From NCBI GenBank assembly GCA_021734725.1, contig JAIPIM010000120.1:1-10870 (forward strand): DNA of 10,870 nucleotides. Reading direction: 5' to 3'. The translations under genes were made by a program, and so were the position numbers. Below are positions 1 to 6,618 of this stretch, one piece after another. Within the stretch, counting starts at the first letter, position 1; every line of letters starts with the position of its first letter. The stretch is from Minisyncoccota bacterium (lineage in GTDB: Bacteria > Verrucomicrobiota > Lentisphaeria > Oligosphaerales > MVZH01). The notes below the pieces were generated by a model. That model was not told the DNA's origin, ran no database searches, and saw nothing but the letters and a program-made list of their open reading frames with translations.

Positions 1-885
1 ATTGATGAGTGTAGCGGGGGGATGAACCGACATAAGTTCTGGTTGGAGAATTGCTTCCCCCCCGCATTCAACTACGTCAAGTATGATCCAGACGTTTTCC
101 AACCGAATCTCCATCGGCTGGGCTACGCCGCGGCGGTTCTCACCGATACGGCCATCAGTTCCAGTGAGAAGCCTCGCGACGGCTTTGACATTCATGAATG
201 GGATGAACTCCGGGCTGGCGAACTGAATCAGTGGAACTGGCTGGGTCGTCCGCTCGGCCCGGTGCAGCACCTCGCTCGGCAGCAGCCCAATCTGCTTCAG
301 GGGGTAGACCTTTCATCGTTGATCACCACATCGGCGGCGAAGGTGGACGGGCCATCAGGACTCGAATTGACGGGGAACGGTGACGACATTGAATTCTCGC
401 TCGATGTCCCCGGCCATCTGTTGGGTGAGGATCTCACGATCTTTATCGCTTTATCCGCGGACCCGATAGCGGGCTATCCCGCAACCCGAAACCGGTTGTT
501 TGAACTTACGGATACGGTGGGTGACAAGGTCGTCATGAGCTGGGCCGGAACTAAACCGTTTGAAGCCGGATTTTATTTCAAAGACCTCAATGCCGCTCAA
601 TTGGGTGCCGAGATCGAATCGTCGGAGCGGCTCATGCTGCATTCCGTGACCGCCCATGCCCATCCCGATATCTGCTACCGGATCTTTGAAAACGGGGTCG
701 TGATCGCCAATCCGTCGCTCGATCCATTCACGTTCGATGTGTCAGCCCTGCTACCGGGAATGAACCTGCAGCATCTGGAAGCGCATCGAAACCAGGACGA
801 CACGGTCAATACCGGCCTTCCCGCAGGGGATCAAATTCAACTTCCAGCCAAAGATGCGGTCTTTTTGATTCGTCAGGAAGATTGA
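1..885 (+). CDS. C-terminal part of a large protein, possibly a glycoside hydrolase (5' truncated by window edge)
   Basis: The frame is open from base 1 to the TGA at 883-885 (294 codons). The first ATG, at 22, has no properly spaced SD and no signal peptide follows it, so I read this as the tail of a longer gene. The first ~85 residues contain G-Y-A-A-A-V-L-T-D followed by an acidic stretch (H-E-W-D-E-L) and W-L-G-R-P-L-G-P. This recalls the last strands of a TIM barrel in putative glycoside hydrolases, where an 'LL(T/E)DG...YDEYD...LG.PLGP' pattern is common. The remaining ~200 residues look beta-rich and could form a C-terminal sandwich domain (F-S-L-D-V-P-G, F-I-A-L-S-A-D, F-E-L-T-D-T). 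The family assignment is from memory and weak; the coding call is strong. It precedes the propeller gene in the same direction, but the 358-bp gap argues against tight co-transcription. A carbohydrate-related role would fit the neighbouring sulfatases and rhamnosidase. Confidence 0.6.
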   Translation: MDECSGGMNRHKFWLENCFPPAFNYVKYDPDVFQPNLHRLGYAAAVLTDTAISSSEKPRDGFDIHEWDELRAGELNQWNWLGRPLGPVQHLARQQPNLLQGVDLSSLITTSAAKVDGPSGLELTGNGDDIEFSLDVPGHLLGEDLTIFIALSADPIAGYPATRNRLFELTDTVGDKVVMSWAGTKPFEAGFYFKDLNAAQLGAEIESSERLMLHSVTAHAHPDICYRIFENGVVIANPSLDPFTFDVSALLPGMNLQHLEAHRNQDDTVNTGLPAGDQIQLPAKDAVFLIRQED

Positions 886-1020
886 TTACAGAACTTTTTT
901 TACCACCCGCTTCGCTATAGAAAGGCGCTTCGCGCTGAGTTGGCTCTTCGAGCCGAGATTAAACAAGGGCAGGGATCCTATAAAATGATGTTTTCCTCCG
1001 CGGAAGCGGGGTTGCAAAAA

Positions 1021-1061
1021 TCTGTGTCAATCTGTTTTCATCTGTGGGCAAAATAACTCCG
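1021..1061 (+). repeat. 10-bp-period repeat plus 15-bp box (copy 1)
   Basis: Three decamers stand in tandem: TCTGTGTCAA, TCTGTTTTCA and TCTGTGGGCA. They run straight into the box GGCAAAATAACTCCG (1047-1061). Related decamers and a 14/15 match to the box occur downstream of the propeller gene at 2611-2687. I recall similar 'ATCTGTGTTCATCTGTGG' intergenic strings from other environmental bacterial genomes, but that is memory and not a search result. Confidence 0.6.
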
Positions 1062-1099
1062 TCTGGTCTGTATATTCCGTGGTTGCGCATTCGTAAATC

Positions 1100-1128
1100 C
1101 AACGTTATCCGCAGATGGGTCAACGTTA
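1100..1128 (+). repeat. Direct octamer repeat CAACGTTA, 21 bp apart
   Basis: CAACGTTA occurs at 1100-1107 and again at 1121-1128, in the same orientation and 21 bp start to start, which is two helical turns. Each contains the palindrome AACGTT. Such phasing would suit a regulator binding one DNA face upstream of the propeller gene, but there is no independent evidence for this. Confidence 0.3.
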
Positions 1129-1153
1129 CTACACTTCCAACCTCTGGAACTTT

Positions 1154-1199
1154 CTTTCCCCGAAAGCGCAGCGATAGATAATTTTGCCAAAGGCGAAAT
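1154..1199 (+). promoter_or_regulatory. Two hairpins in the leader of the propeller gene
   Basis: Hairpin one is CTTTC-CCC-GAAAG (1154-1166). Hairpin two is ATTTTGCC-AAA-GGCGAAAT (1181-1199), an 8-bp stem with one G-U pair. Neither is followed by a T-run, so they are not typical intrinsic terminators. They lie 45-90 bp before the start codon and could shape the mRNA leader; function unknown. Confidence 0.3.
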
Positions 1200-1243
1200 A
1201 ACGACTCGTAGGAGTGGTTTATCTCTGAAATTTAAGCTAGTAT

Positions 1244-2500
1244 ATGCGAACTATGAAAAATCGAGCAATTCAGATTCTCGTGTGTGTGTTGTTGGCTGCC
1301 CAGTGCGGATGGGCGGCGGAGAACTGGCCGGGGTGGCGCGGGCCGCGGGGCGACGGCAGCAGTATGGATAAAAACCTGCCGACCCAATGGTCGGAGTCAA
1401 AAAACATTTCCTGGAAGGTGGCGATCCCCGGCATCGGCCATGCCTCGCCGATCATCTGGGAGGACCGCATCTTTACGGTGACCTGCCTGCCGGAGGAGGA
1501 GCAACGCTGCCTGATCTGCCTGGATCGCAAGACGGGAAAAGAATTGTGGACGAAGGACGTGCTCAGATCGCCGCTGGAAAAGAAACACAAGCTCAACAGT
1601 CATGCGTCAAGCACGCCGGTGACGGATGGAAAACTGGTCTATGTCAGTTTCCTAGACGGAAGCGACATGTTCATCGCCGCCTACGACTTCCAGGGTCGGC
1701 AGAAGTGGGCGGTGAAGCCGGGGGTGTTCTCCAGTGTGCATGGCTATTGCGCCAGCCCGGTCCTTTTCAAGGACACCGTCATCGTCAACGGCGACCACGA
1801 CGGCGACGCCTACCTTGTGGCCTTGGATAAGAATTCCGGGAAAACCCGCTGGAAGACGATGCGCGAGAACAAGACCCGCAGCTACTGCACGCCCATCATC
1901 CGCGACATCGGCGGGCGCACGCAAATGATGCTGTCGGGCAGCAAGTGCGTGGCCAGCTTCGATCCCAACGACGGTTCCCGGCACTGGATCATCGACGGAC
2001 CGACCGAACAGTATGTGGCATCGCTGGTCTACGACGGCGAGCTGGTCTACCTCACCTGCGGTTTCCCCGAGCGGCATCTCATGGGCATCCGACCCGACGG
2101 CAAGGGCAATGTGACCGATACGCATGTGGCTTGGCATCATAAAACCAATGATGCCTCGTACGTGCCGAGCCCGACCGTGGTGGACGGATACTATATCGTA
2201 ATTTCCGACAAAGGCATGGTCAGCTGCTACAAAGCCCGCACCGGCGAGCTGCAGTGGCGGGAAAAGCTGGCCTTCCATTACAGCGCGTCGACCCTGGAAG
2301 CCAACGGACTGGTCTATCTGATCGCCGACAGGAACCTTGACCGAAAAACGCAGGGCGTCACGCACGTAGTCAAGCCCGGCCCGAAACTCGACATCGTTGC
2401 AACGAACATTGTCGACGAACCGGTCTCCGCCTCGCCGGCGGTGTACGAGGGCCAGATCTTCCTGCGCGGCGACAAGCATCTGTACTGCATTGGAAAGTGA
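1244..2500 (+). CDS. Secreted PQQ-like beta-propeller repeat protein
   Basis: The product has 418 aa. Residues 1-25 form a Sec signal peptide (basic start, hydrophobic I-L-V-C-V-L-L-A-A, probable cut after W-A-A). The mature start N-W-P-G-W-R-G-P is a hallmark of PQQ-like (PF13360-type) propeller proteins in PVC bacteria. Blade motifs follow the L-D-x-x-T-G-x-x-x-W pattern: L-D-R-K-T-G-K-E-L-W (~93-102), L-D-K-N-S-G-K-T-R-W (~194-203), F-D-P-N-D-G-S-R-H-W (~239-248) and Y-K-A-R-T-G-E-L-Q-W (~329-338). 'AAQC' at 18-21 is a poor lipobox, so a lipoprotein is unlikely. No dehydrogenase domain is fused, so enzyme activity cannot be claimed; such proteins are usually binding or scaffold proteins in the periplasm. 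Neither the ATG at 1244 nor the in-frame ATG at 1253 has a good SD; 1253 would give an equally good signal peptide. The gene is flanked on both sides by copies of one repeat family. Confidence 0.88.
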   Translation: MRTMKNRAIQILVCVLLAAQCGWAAENWPGWRGPRGDGSSMDKNLPTQWSESKNISWKVAIPGIGHASPIIWEDRIFTVTCLPEEEQRCLICLDRKTGKELWTKDVLRSPLEKKHKLNSHASSTPVTDGKLVYVSFLDGSDMFIAAYDFQGRQKWAVKPGVFSSVHGYCASPVLFKDTVIVNGDHDGDAYLVALDKNSGKTRWKTMRENKTRSYCTPIIRDIGGRTQMMLSGSKCVASFDPNDGSRHWIIDGPTEQYVASLVYDGELVYLTCGFPERHLMGIRPDGKGNVTDTHVAWHHKTNDASYVPSPTVVDGYYIVISDKGMVSCYKARTGELQWREKLAFHYSASTLEANGLVYLIADRNLDRKTQGVTHVVKPGPKLDIVATNIVDEPVSASPAVYEGQIFLRGDKHLYCIGK

Positions 2501-2697
2501 AACTGGAAAGTTGAAACCTCCCAGCCTAGATCCTCTGGCTGACAGACTACGGTTGGTCCACCTGTGGCGGAAAATTTGCCTGCCCGTTGCTCGACACTCA
2601 GTAACTCAATGGCAGAATAACTCCGGTGCTCTGTCAGTGGGATAAAATCATTCTGCCCCTATCTGCGTTCATTTGCGGGCAATAACTATGTGTGATG
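2501..2697. other. 197-bp intergenic region between convergent genes
   Basis: I see no gene. A weak hairpin CAGCC-N10-GGCTG (2522-2541) lies just after the propeller stop but lacks a T-run, so its value as a terminator is doubtful. The right half is occupied by the second copy of the decamer/box repeat. The propeller gene and the EF-hand gene point towards each other across this gap. Confidence 0.5.
2611..2687 (+). repeat. 10-bp-period repeat plus 15-bp box (copy 2)
   Basis: GGCAGAATAACTCCG (2611-2625) matches the box at 1047-1061 at 14 of 15 positions. Decamers TCTGCCCCTA, TCTGCGTTCA and TTTGCGGGCA (2652-2681) follow, running into ATAACT, which mirrors the decamer-to-box order of copy 1. 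Both copies have the same orientation. Copy 2 is more diverged in the decamers. Confidence 0.55.
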
Positions 2698-3201
2698 TTA
2701 TCTACCTTTTGTCCACTTGCCCAGCTCTTCTCGATTCAGCTTGCCGTCCCCGCTACCATCGATTGAGTCAAACTTTGAATCAATGAGGTTTTCATGGAAG
2801 TCATAGCCGCCTTCCTTTGCCCATTCCTGGTGTTTCCTGACAAACTCTTTTCGGCTGACTTTGCCGTCGCCATCGGCATCGAAGACGGCGAACATGTCCT
2901 CTTTTTTCGTGTCCGGGTCCTGTTGTTTTTTTACACCGAGCCAGTTGGCCAGTTCGTCTTCCGTTATATAACCATTGCCGTCGGTGTCTCTTTGTTTGAA
3001 TTGCTTTTCCGCAAACTGGCGGTTGTATTTTCTTCCGCTGTCCTTCTGCTTCTGTTTCGTCCTGGCGAGAAATTCCTTTTCGCTGATCTTACCGTCGCCG
3101 TTTTTGTCCTGCTGCTGCATCCAGAAATCCGCCCCGCTGTTGTCACCGGCAATCGCAGTTGCCGAAACCAGCAGAACAATCAATCCTATAATTATCTTCA
3201 T
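2698..3201 (-). CDS. Exported four-EF-hand calcium-binding protein
   Basis: The product has 167 aa with a signal peptide of about 19 residues (M-K-I-I-I-G-L-I-V-L-L-V-S-A-T-A-I-A-G). Four canonical 12-residue EF loops follow: D32-K-N-G-D-G-K-I-S-E-K-E43, D72-T-D-G-N-G...E83, D108-A-D-G-D-G...E119 and D148-G-S-G-D-G...E159. All keep Asp at position 1, Gly at 6 and Glu at 12, so all should bind Ca2+. The loops fall into two pairs joined by charged, Lys-rich linkers. The protein should be periplasmic or extracellular; partner unknown. The start is well fixed by a perfect AGGAGG (3208-3213) 6 nt upstream. It lies downstream of two sulfatases, a Ca2+-dependent family, in the same direction, but has its own promoter in the 125-bp gap, so a shared calcium role is only a guess. 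Confidence 0.9.
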   Translation of the reverse strand: MKIIIGLIVLLVSATAIAGDNSGADFWMQQQDKNGDGKISEKEFLARTKQKQKDSGRKYNRQFAEKQFKQRDTDGNGYITEDELANWLGVKKQQDPDTKKEDMFAVFDADGDGKVSRKEFVRKHQEWAKEGGYDFHENLIDSKFDSIDGSGDGKLNREELGKWTKGR

Positions 3202-3235
3202 TCCGCACCTCCTGTATCCCTTTGCTTCTCATGAA

Positions 3236-3263
3236 AGTATACTCCGAATACGTATTTTAGCAA
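3236..3263 (-). promoter_or_regulatory. Sigma70-like promoter for the EF-hand gene
   Basis: On the minus strand TTGCTA (3263-3258) is followed after 16 nt by TATACT (3241-3236). This is 4/6 and 5/6 to the consensus. Transcription would start near 3229 and give a leader of about 28 nt containing the AGGAGG. The position fits well, but it was found by eye only. Confidence 0.5.
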
Positions 3264-3326
3264 GTATCTTTGTGGGCATGGAGCACGAGGGGGTCATGCT
3301 GAAGCAGCCTTGGTTTGGACAGGGTC

Positions 3327-4913
3327 TTATGGAATCATCCACCTGGGGGCGATTTGCTCGGTCTCGGTGGTGGTGATGAGCCAGTCCAGTATCCGGCCTT
3401 TCATCTCCCGGACGACGGACTGGAATTCAGGGCGGGAGGCCAGATTCTGCTGTTCGAGCGGATCGCTGCGCAGATCGTAGAGTTCCTCGAAGCCTTCGGG
3501 ATAGTAGTTGTATTTCCAGCGGCGCGTCCGCACCATCTTCGCGTCGGGATGGCGAATCCCTTTGACGCCTTTGCCTTTTTCGAACTGGAAATCCAATTTT
3601 CCCGAAGTGATGACTTCGGGAATAATGTTTTCGCTGAATACGGCGTTCCGGGGTTCGTAGGCCGTTCCGCAGTCCGTAATCAGAGGCGCGAGACTTTTTC
3701 CGTGACAGTGATAGGGTTCCGGCAGGTCGAGCAGGTCAAACAGGGTCGGCAGCAGGTCAACGGATTCCGTCAATTCATCGTAGCGCCCCGTCTTGACCCT
3801 CCCGGGCAGCCGGATCATGAAAGGGACGTGAATGGACGCTTCGAAGAAGGCGTTCTTGCCCATAAATCCGTGTTCCAGCAGCTGGTCGCCATGATCGGAG
3901 GTGAACACCACGATAGTGTTTTCCGCCGCTCCGCTTTTCGCGAGTGTGTCCAGGATATGCCCGACCTCGCGGTCTATATGGCTGATCGCCCCGTAATAAC
4001 TCCGGTAGCACCACTCCAGCCGTTCACGCTCCATGTTGTAGGGAGGTTTCCCGCCGCGGAGAATGAGCTTCTGTAGCGGAAGCGGCAACCGCTGGATATC
4101 TTCGAGCGATTCCTGCCGGGGCAGGGGGATGTCGACGTCGGAATACATAGCATCGAAGGGCTCGGAAACTTCGAAAGGCGAGTGGGGTTTGAAAAAAGAG
4201 GAAAACAGAAAGAAGGGCTGATCGGCCTCGGCCAGTTGTCTCAGCCAGTGGCAGGTACGTTCTCCGGTCCACGTGATATCCGAATAGTGCTCGTCGATGA
4301 CGGCCCGGTACGGATTGCCGCCAGTGCCGCCGCGAACCGTTTTGCGATAGTAGATGTCCTTCTGGGGATCATGGGACTGACGCCATTTGACATAGTCCGA
4401 CCAGGGATCGGATATTTTTGATCCGTCGTGCAGTTCCACTACGTCGTAGCCCGTTCGTTTCGCCTCTTCGGGCGTGGGCGGAAATTGATAGTATAGGTGC
4501 GTTTTGCCGATCAGCGCAGTCCGGTAGCCGGAGCTTTGAAGCCGGGCTGGCATGAGTACCTCGCTCTCGTTGAGCGGGGTGTAGTTGACCCGGTTGCGGT
4601 GGGCGTGGGCGTAGCGTCCCGTGAAGAACGAGGCCCGGGACGGCACGCAGACGGGGGACTGCACAAAGAAGTTGGAAAAATTTGCGGATTGGGCGGCAAG
4701 ACGATCCAGATTGGGCGTTTGAATAATCGGGTTTCCGTTTGCGCCCAGGCAATCATACCGCTGCTGGTCCGTCATAATAAAAAGGACATTCAGTTTTCGG
4801 TCATCGGGGGTCTGCGCTGCGTTCACCGCTGGAATCGAAGCCGCCGTGGCAGCCAAGGCGGCCCCGGCAACCGTCCCCGTCATAAAATCACGTCTCTGAA
4901 TCAAATCCTTCAC
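3327..4913 (-). CDS. Tat-exported S1 family sulfatase (downstream gene of pair)
   Basis: The product has 528 aa and is a type I, formylglycine-dependent sulfatase that hydrolyses sulfate esters, probably on carbohydrates. The leader has Q-R-R-D-F-M and a hydrophobic A-rich stretch (residues 6-32), a twin-arginine signal. The core shows the metal site start T-D-Q-Q (D49), the maturation motif C89-V-P-S-R93 with S-F-F-T-G-R, G-K-T-H (K137, H139), K-P-H-S-P (H244), S-D-H-G-D (D340, H341) and K353, matching all expected active-site positions. The C-terminal W-K-Y...L-Y-D-L-x-x-D-P...N-L-A is standard for the family. The start is GTG: AGGAGG (4919-4924) sits 5 nt before it, and the next Met (M11) would destroy the Tat motif. 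It lies 60 bp downstream of a second sulfatase, probably in one operon. Cys89 must be converted by FGE or an anaerobic maturase, which is not in this window. The exact substrate cannot be read from sequence. Confidence 0.95.
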   Translation of the reverse strand: MKDLIQRRDFMTGTVAGAALAATAASIPAVNAAQTPDDRKLNVLFIMTDQQRYDCLGANGNPIIQTPNLDRLAAQSANFSNFFVQSPVCVPSRASFFTGRYAHAHRNRVNYTPLNESEVLMPARLQSSGYRTALIGKTHLYYQFPPTPEEAKRTGYDVVELHDGSKISDPWSDYVKWRQSHDPQKDIYYRKTVRGGTGGNPYRAVIDEHYSDITWTGERTCHWLRQLAEADQPFFLFSSFFKPHSPFEVSEPFDAMYSDVDIPLPRQESLEDIQRLPLPLQKLILRGGKPPYNMERERLEWCYRSYYGAISHIDREVGHILDTLAKSGAAENTIVVFTSDHGDQLLEHGFMGKNAFFEASIHVPFMIRLPGRVKTGRYDELTESVDLLPTLFDLLDLPEPYHCHGKSLAPLITDCGTAYEPRNAVFSENIIPEVITSGKLDFQFEKGKGVKGIRHPDAKMVRTRRWKYNYYPEGFEELYDLRSDPLEQQNLASRPEFQSVVREMKGRILDWLITTTETEQIAPRWMIP

Positions 4914-4973
4914 CTCAGCCTCCTGTTGCGTCTCTTCGCTATCCGCGTCCGATAGATGAACCCGGGCCGGTCG

Positions 4974-6422
4974 TTACTGCTTGGCACGTTTTTTTTTACC
5001 TTTTTTCCCCTTACCTTTTCCCCCCTTGGCTTTTCCCCCCTCGCCGGTTATGTCGCCCATTCCGGGCCAGTCCGTGCCGATGTACTGGGAGCGCTGCTTT
5101 GACCCGCCGGGCACCCATTTTTCTGGATCGCCGTCCTCGGCCACCACGTCCCAGGAATCGCCGCTCTCGCGCATAATCTTCTCCAGACGTGCATCCAGTT
5201 CCTTGACCAGCGCGCGTTGCGAGGATTCCTCCACGAGGTTGTTCTTTTCCCACGGATCGTTTTCCAGATCGAAGAGCAGCCAGGGCCGTTCCTTTAGCCG
5301 GGCATACATATACCGGCGTGTACGCAGGGCGCGCCAACCGGGCCACGGCACGTAGGCGTACTGCATTTCGAGGTAGACGTAGTCGCGTGGAGGTTTGGAC
5401 GTCTCGCCCTTAAAGAGGGCGGAAAAGTCCACGCCGTCGAGACCATCCGGCACCGGTACGCCGGCCAGCCCGGCCAGAGTCGGATAGACGTCCGGCGCTC
5501 CGAAGGGATCGGCAATGACGGATCCCGCCGGGATGGCTTTGGGATAGCGAATCAGGAAGGGAATCCGGGCCGACTCTTCGTACGGCCAGCGCTTGGCCTT
5601 GTATCCCTGGCACCCGATCATGTCGCCGTGGTCGGATGAGTACACGACGATGGTATTCTTGGCCACGCCGGCCTTGTCGAGTGCCTCAAGAATGCGCTTG
5701 AACTCGTCGTCGAGGCTTTCGATCATGCCGTAGTAGTCGGGAAGATTGTTTTCGGCCAGTTCCGTGGCCTCACCTACAGGCACGTTGGGCGGGATCTTGA
5801 TGTCCTTGAAATGCTCGACATATCCCGGCGGTGCCTTGTAGGGCGAGTGCGGCAGGATCCAGGAGACAAACAGCAGCCACGGTGCAGCACCCTTGCTCTT
5901 GTCGGCAATGAATTTGAGCGCCACGTCGGTGGTGTTCGCCGAGTGACGGTCGGTCTTGTAGGAGCCGTATTCGGTCCCCTTGACGGGGAAGCCGTAGGCC
6001 GGATCCTTGGCGTCCTTGGGCGACGAGATGTGCCATTTGCCCGAATAGCCGGTGACGTAGCCGGCGTCGCGGAACGTCTCGGCGACGCACTTGACGGTGG
6101 GACGGAATGTGACGCCGTTGCTCATCACGCCGTTATTGTGCGCGTATTGGCCCGACATCAGGCAGGCGCGATAGGGGCAGCACACGGGGGTATTGGCCAT
6201 GGCGGCGTCGAGACGGGCACCCTGCGCGGCAAAAGCATCCAGCACCGGAGTGCGGGCGTTGGGGTCGCCATAGCAACCCATGGAATAGGCCCGCTGCATG
6301 TCTGAAAAGACAAACAGCACATTCGGTCGGCGGTTTGCCGGTCCCGCAGCATGGACCCGCGCTGCACCAAGGGTAGCTGCCCCCGTCATTTGGTTGAAAC
6401 TTCGCCGGTTCAATGTCTTCAT
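4974..6422 (-). CDS. Tat-exported S1 family sulfatase with Lys/Gly-rich tail (upstream gene of pair)
   Basis: The product has 482 aa. A twin-arginine leader (N-R-R-S-F-N-Q, residues 5-11, then an Ala/Gly-rich stretch ending V-H-A-A) precedes the core. Active-site elements are S-D-M-Q (D41), C81-C-P-Y-R85 with L-M-S-G-Q-Y, G-K-W-H (K129, H131), P-H-S-P (H192), S-D-H-G-D (D264, H265) and K277. The maturation motif is C-x-P-x-R with Tyr instead of Ser at the fourth position; I recall CCPYR as a recurrent subtype in PVC sulfatases, so activity is likely. The C-terminus ends L-L-F-D-L-E-N-D-P-W-E-K-N-N-L, then an unusual tail from ~461 to 482 with 10 Lys and 1 Arg in the last 19 residues. AAGGA (minus 6437-6433) lies 10 nt before the ATG. 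This is the first gene of the sulfatase pair and is divergent from the thioredoxin-fold gene. The two sulfatases look only distantly related, suggesting different sulfate positions or substrates. Confidence 0.95.
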   Translation of the reverse strand: MKTLNRRSFNQMTGAATLGAARVHAAGPANRRPNVLFVFSDMQRAYSMGCYGDPNARTPVLDAFAAQGARLDAAMANTPVCCPYRACLMSGQYAHNNGVMSNGVTFRPTVKCVAETFRDAGYVTGYSGKWHISSPKDAKDPAYGFPVKGTEYGSYKTDRHSANTTDVALKFIADKSKGAAPWLLFVSWILPHSPYKAPPGYVEHFKDIKIPPNVPVGEATELAENNLPDYYGMIESLDDEFKRILEALDKAGVAKNTIVVYSSDHGDMIGCQGYKAKRWPYEESARIPFLIRYPKAIPAGSVIADPFGAPDVYPTLAGLAGVPVPDGLDGVDFSALFKGETSKPPRDYVYLEMQYAYVPWPGWRALRTRRYMYARLKERPWLLFDLENDPWEKNNLVEESSQRALVKELDARLEKIMRESGDSWDVVAEDGDPEKWVPGGSKQRSQYIGTDWPGMGDITGEGGKAKGGKGKGKKGKKKRAKQ

Positions 6423-6520
6423 TTCAGGTTTATCCTTTGTTTGAGGTTGCTATCTGTTTTCAGCTACAATCCATTCCAAGTTTGTATGGTTTCCCGGAGG
6501 GAATGGAAAGCAAGAAGTCA

Positions 6521-6538
6521 TGAACAATGGGCTGTTCA
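6521..6538. promoter_or_regulatory. Candidate operator TGAACA-N6-TGTTCA
   Basis: This perfect 6-bp inverted repeat with a 6-nt spacer lies in the divergent gap between the sulfatase pair and the thioredoxin-fold gene. It sits 12 bp upstream of a possible -35 for the rightward gene, a typical place for an activator or dual regulator. The regulator is unknown and the palindrome could be chance. Confidence 0.3.
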
Positions 6539-6550
6539 CGCACTTCGAGT

Positions 6551-6579
6551 TTGCAGCCTTCCGATGACGGGGCTATGGT
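6551..6579 (+). promoter_or_regulatory. Possible promoter for the thioredoxin-fold gene
   Basis: TTGCAG (6551-6556) and TATGGT (6574-6579) are separated by 17 nt, 3/6 and 4/6 to the sigma70 consensus. The start site would be near 6586, about 33 nt before the ATG at 6619. It is a weak match, supported mainly by spacing and location. Confidence 0.3.
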
Positions 6580-6618
6580 GCGTTTCTAGAGTCAATGAAA
6601 TATATAAGAGGATCCGTT

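Larger units (their letters stand above)
886..1243. other. 358-bp intergenic region with hairpins and repeats; no gene seen
   Basis: I find no credible CDS or tRNA here. It begins with a run of 7 T (895-901) that has no hairpin before it. Two small triloop hairpins follow (GGCGC-TTC-GCGCT around 924-936 and TTGGCTC-TTC-GAGCCGA at 940-956), neither followed by a T-run. Next come a 10-bp-period repeat (1021-1050), a direct octamer repeat (1100-1128) and hairpins close to the propeller gene (1154-1199). The region is likely to hold the promoter and leader of the gene at 1244, but no -35/-10 pair is convincing. Confidence 0.6.

Noticed and set aside
886..901. Run of 7 T after the first gene as an intrinsic terminator
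   Set aside because: No GC-rich hairpin precedes it.
1135..1149. TTCCA-ACCTC-TGGAA as a further palindrome unit
   Set aside because: Only 5-bp arms with a 5-nt spacer and no partner unit; too weak to assign.
3270..3300. Hairpin AGCACGA/TCATGCT as terminator of the sulfatase operon
   Set aside because: The stem has a mismatch and no T-run follows on the minus strand.
3315..4076. 253-codon plus-strand frame over the downstream sulfatase
   Set aside because: It is antisense to the well-conserved C-terminal half of the sulfatase; composition-driven.
6471..6506. CCATTCC...GGAATGG inverted repeat as another copy of the palindrome family
   Set aside because: The arms are 22 nt apart and do not show the TTTTCCAAnnnTTGGAAAA layout; likely chance.
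6595..6618. 8-codon N-terminal extension of the thioredoxin-fold protein
   Set aside because: A GAGGA box at the right distance and a standard signal peptide support the ATG at 6619.
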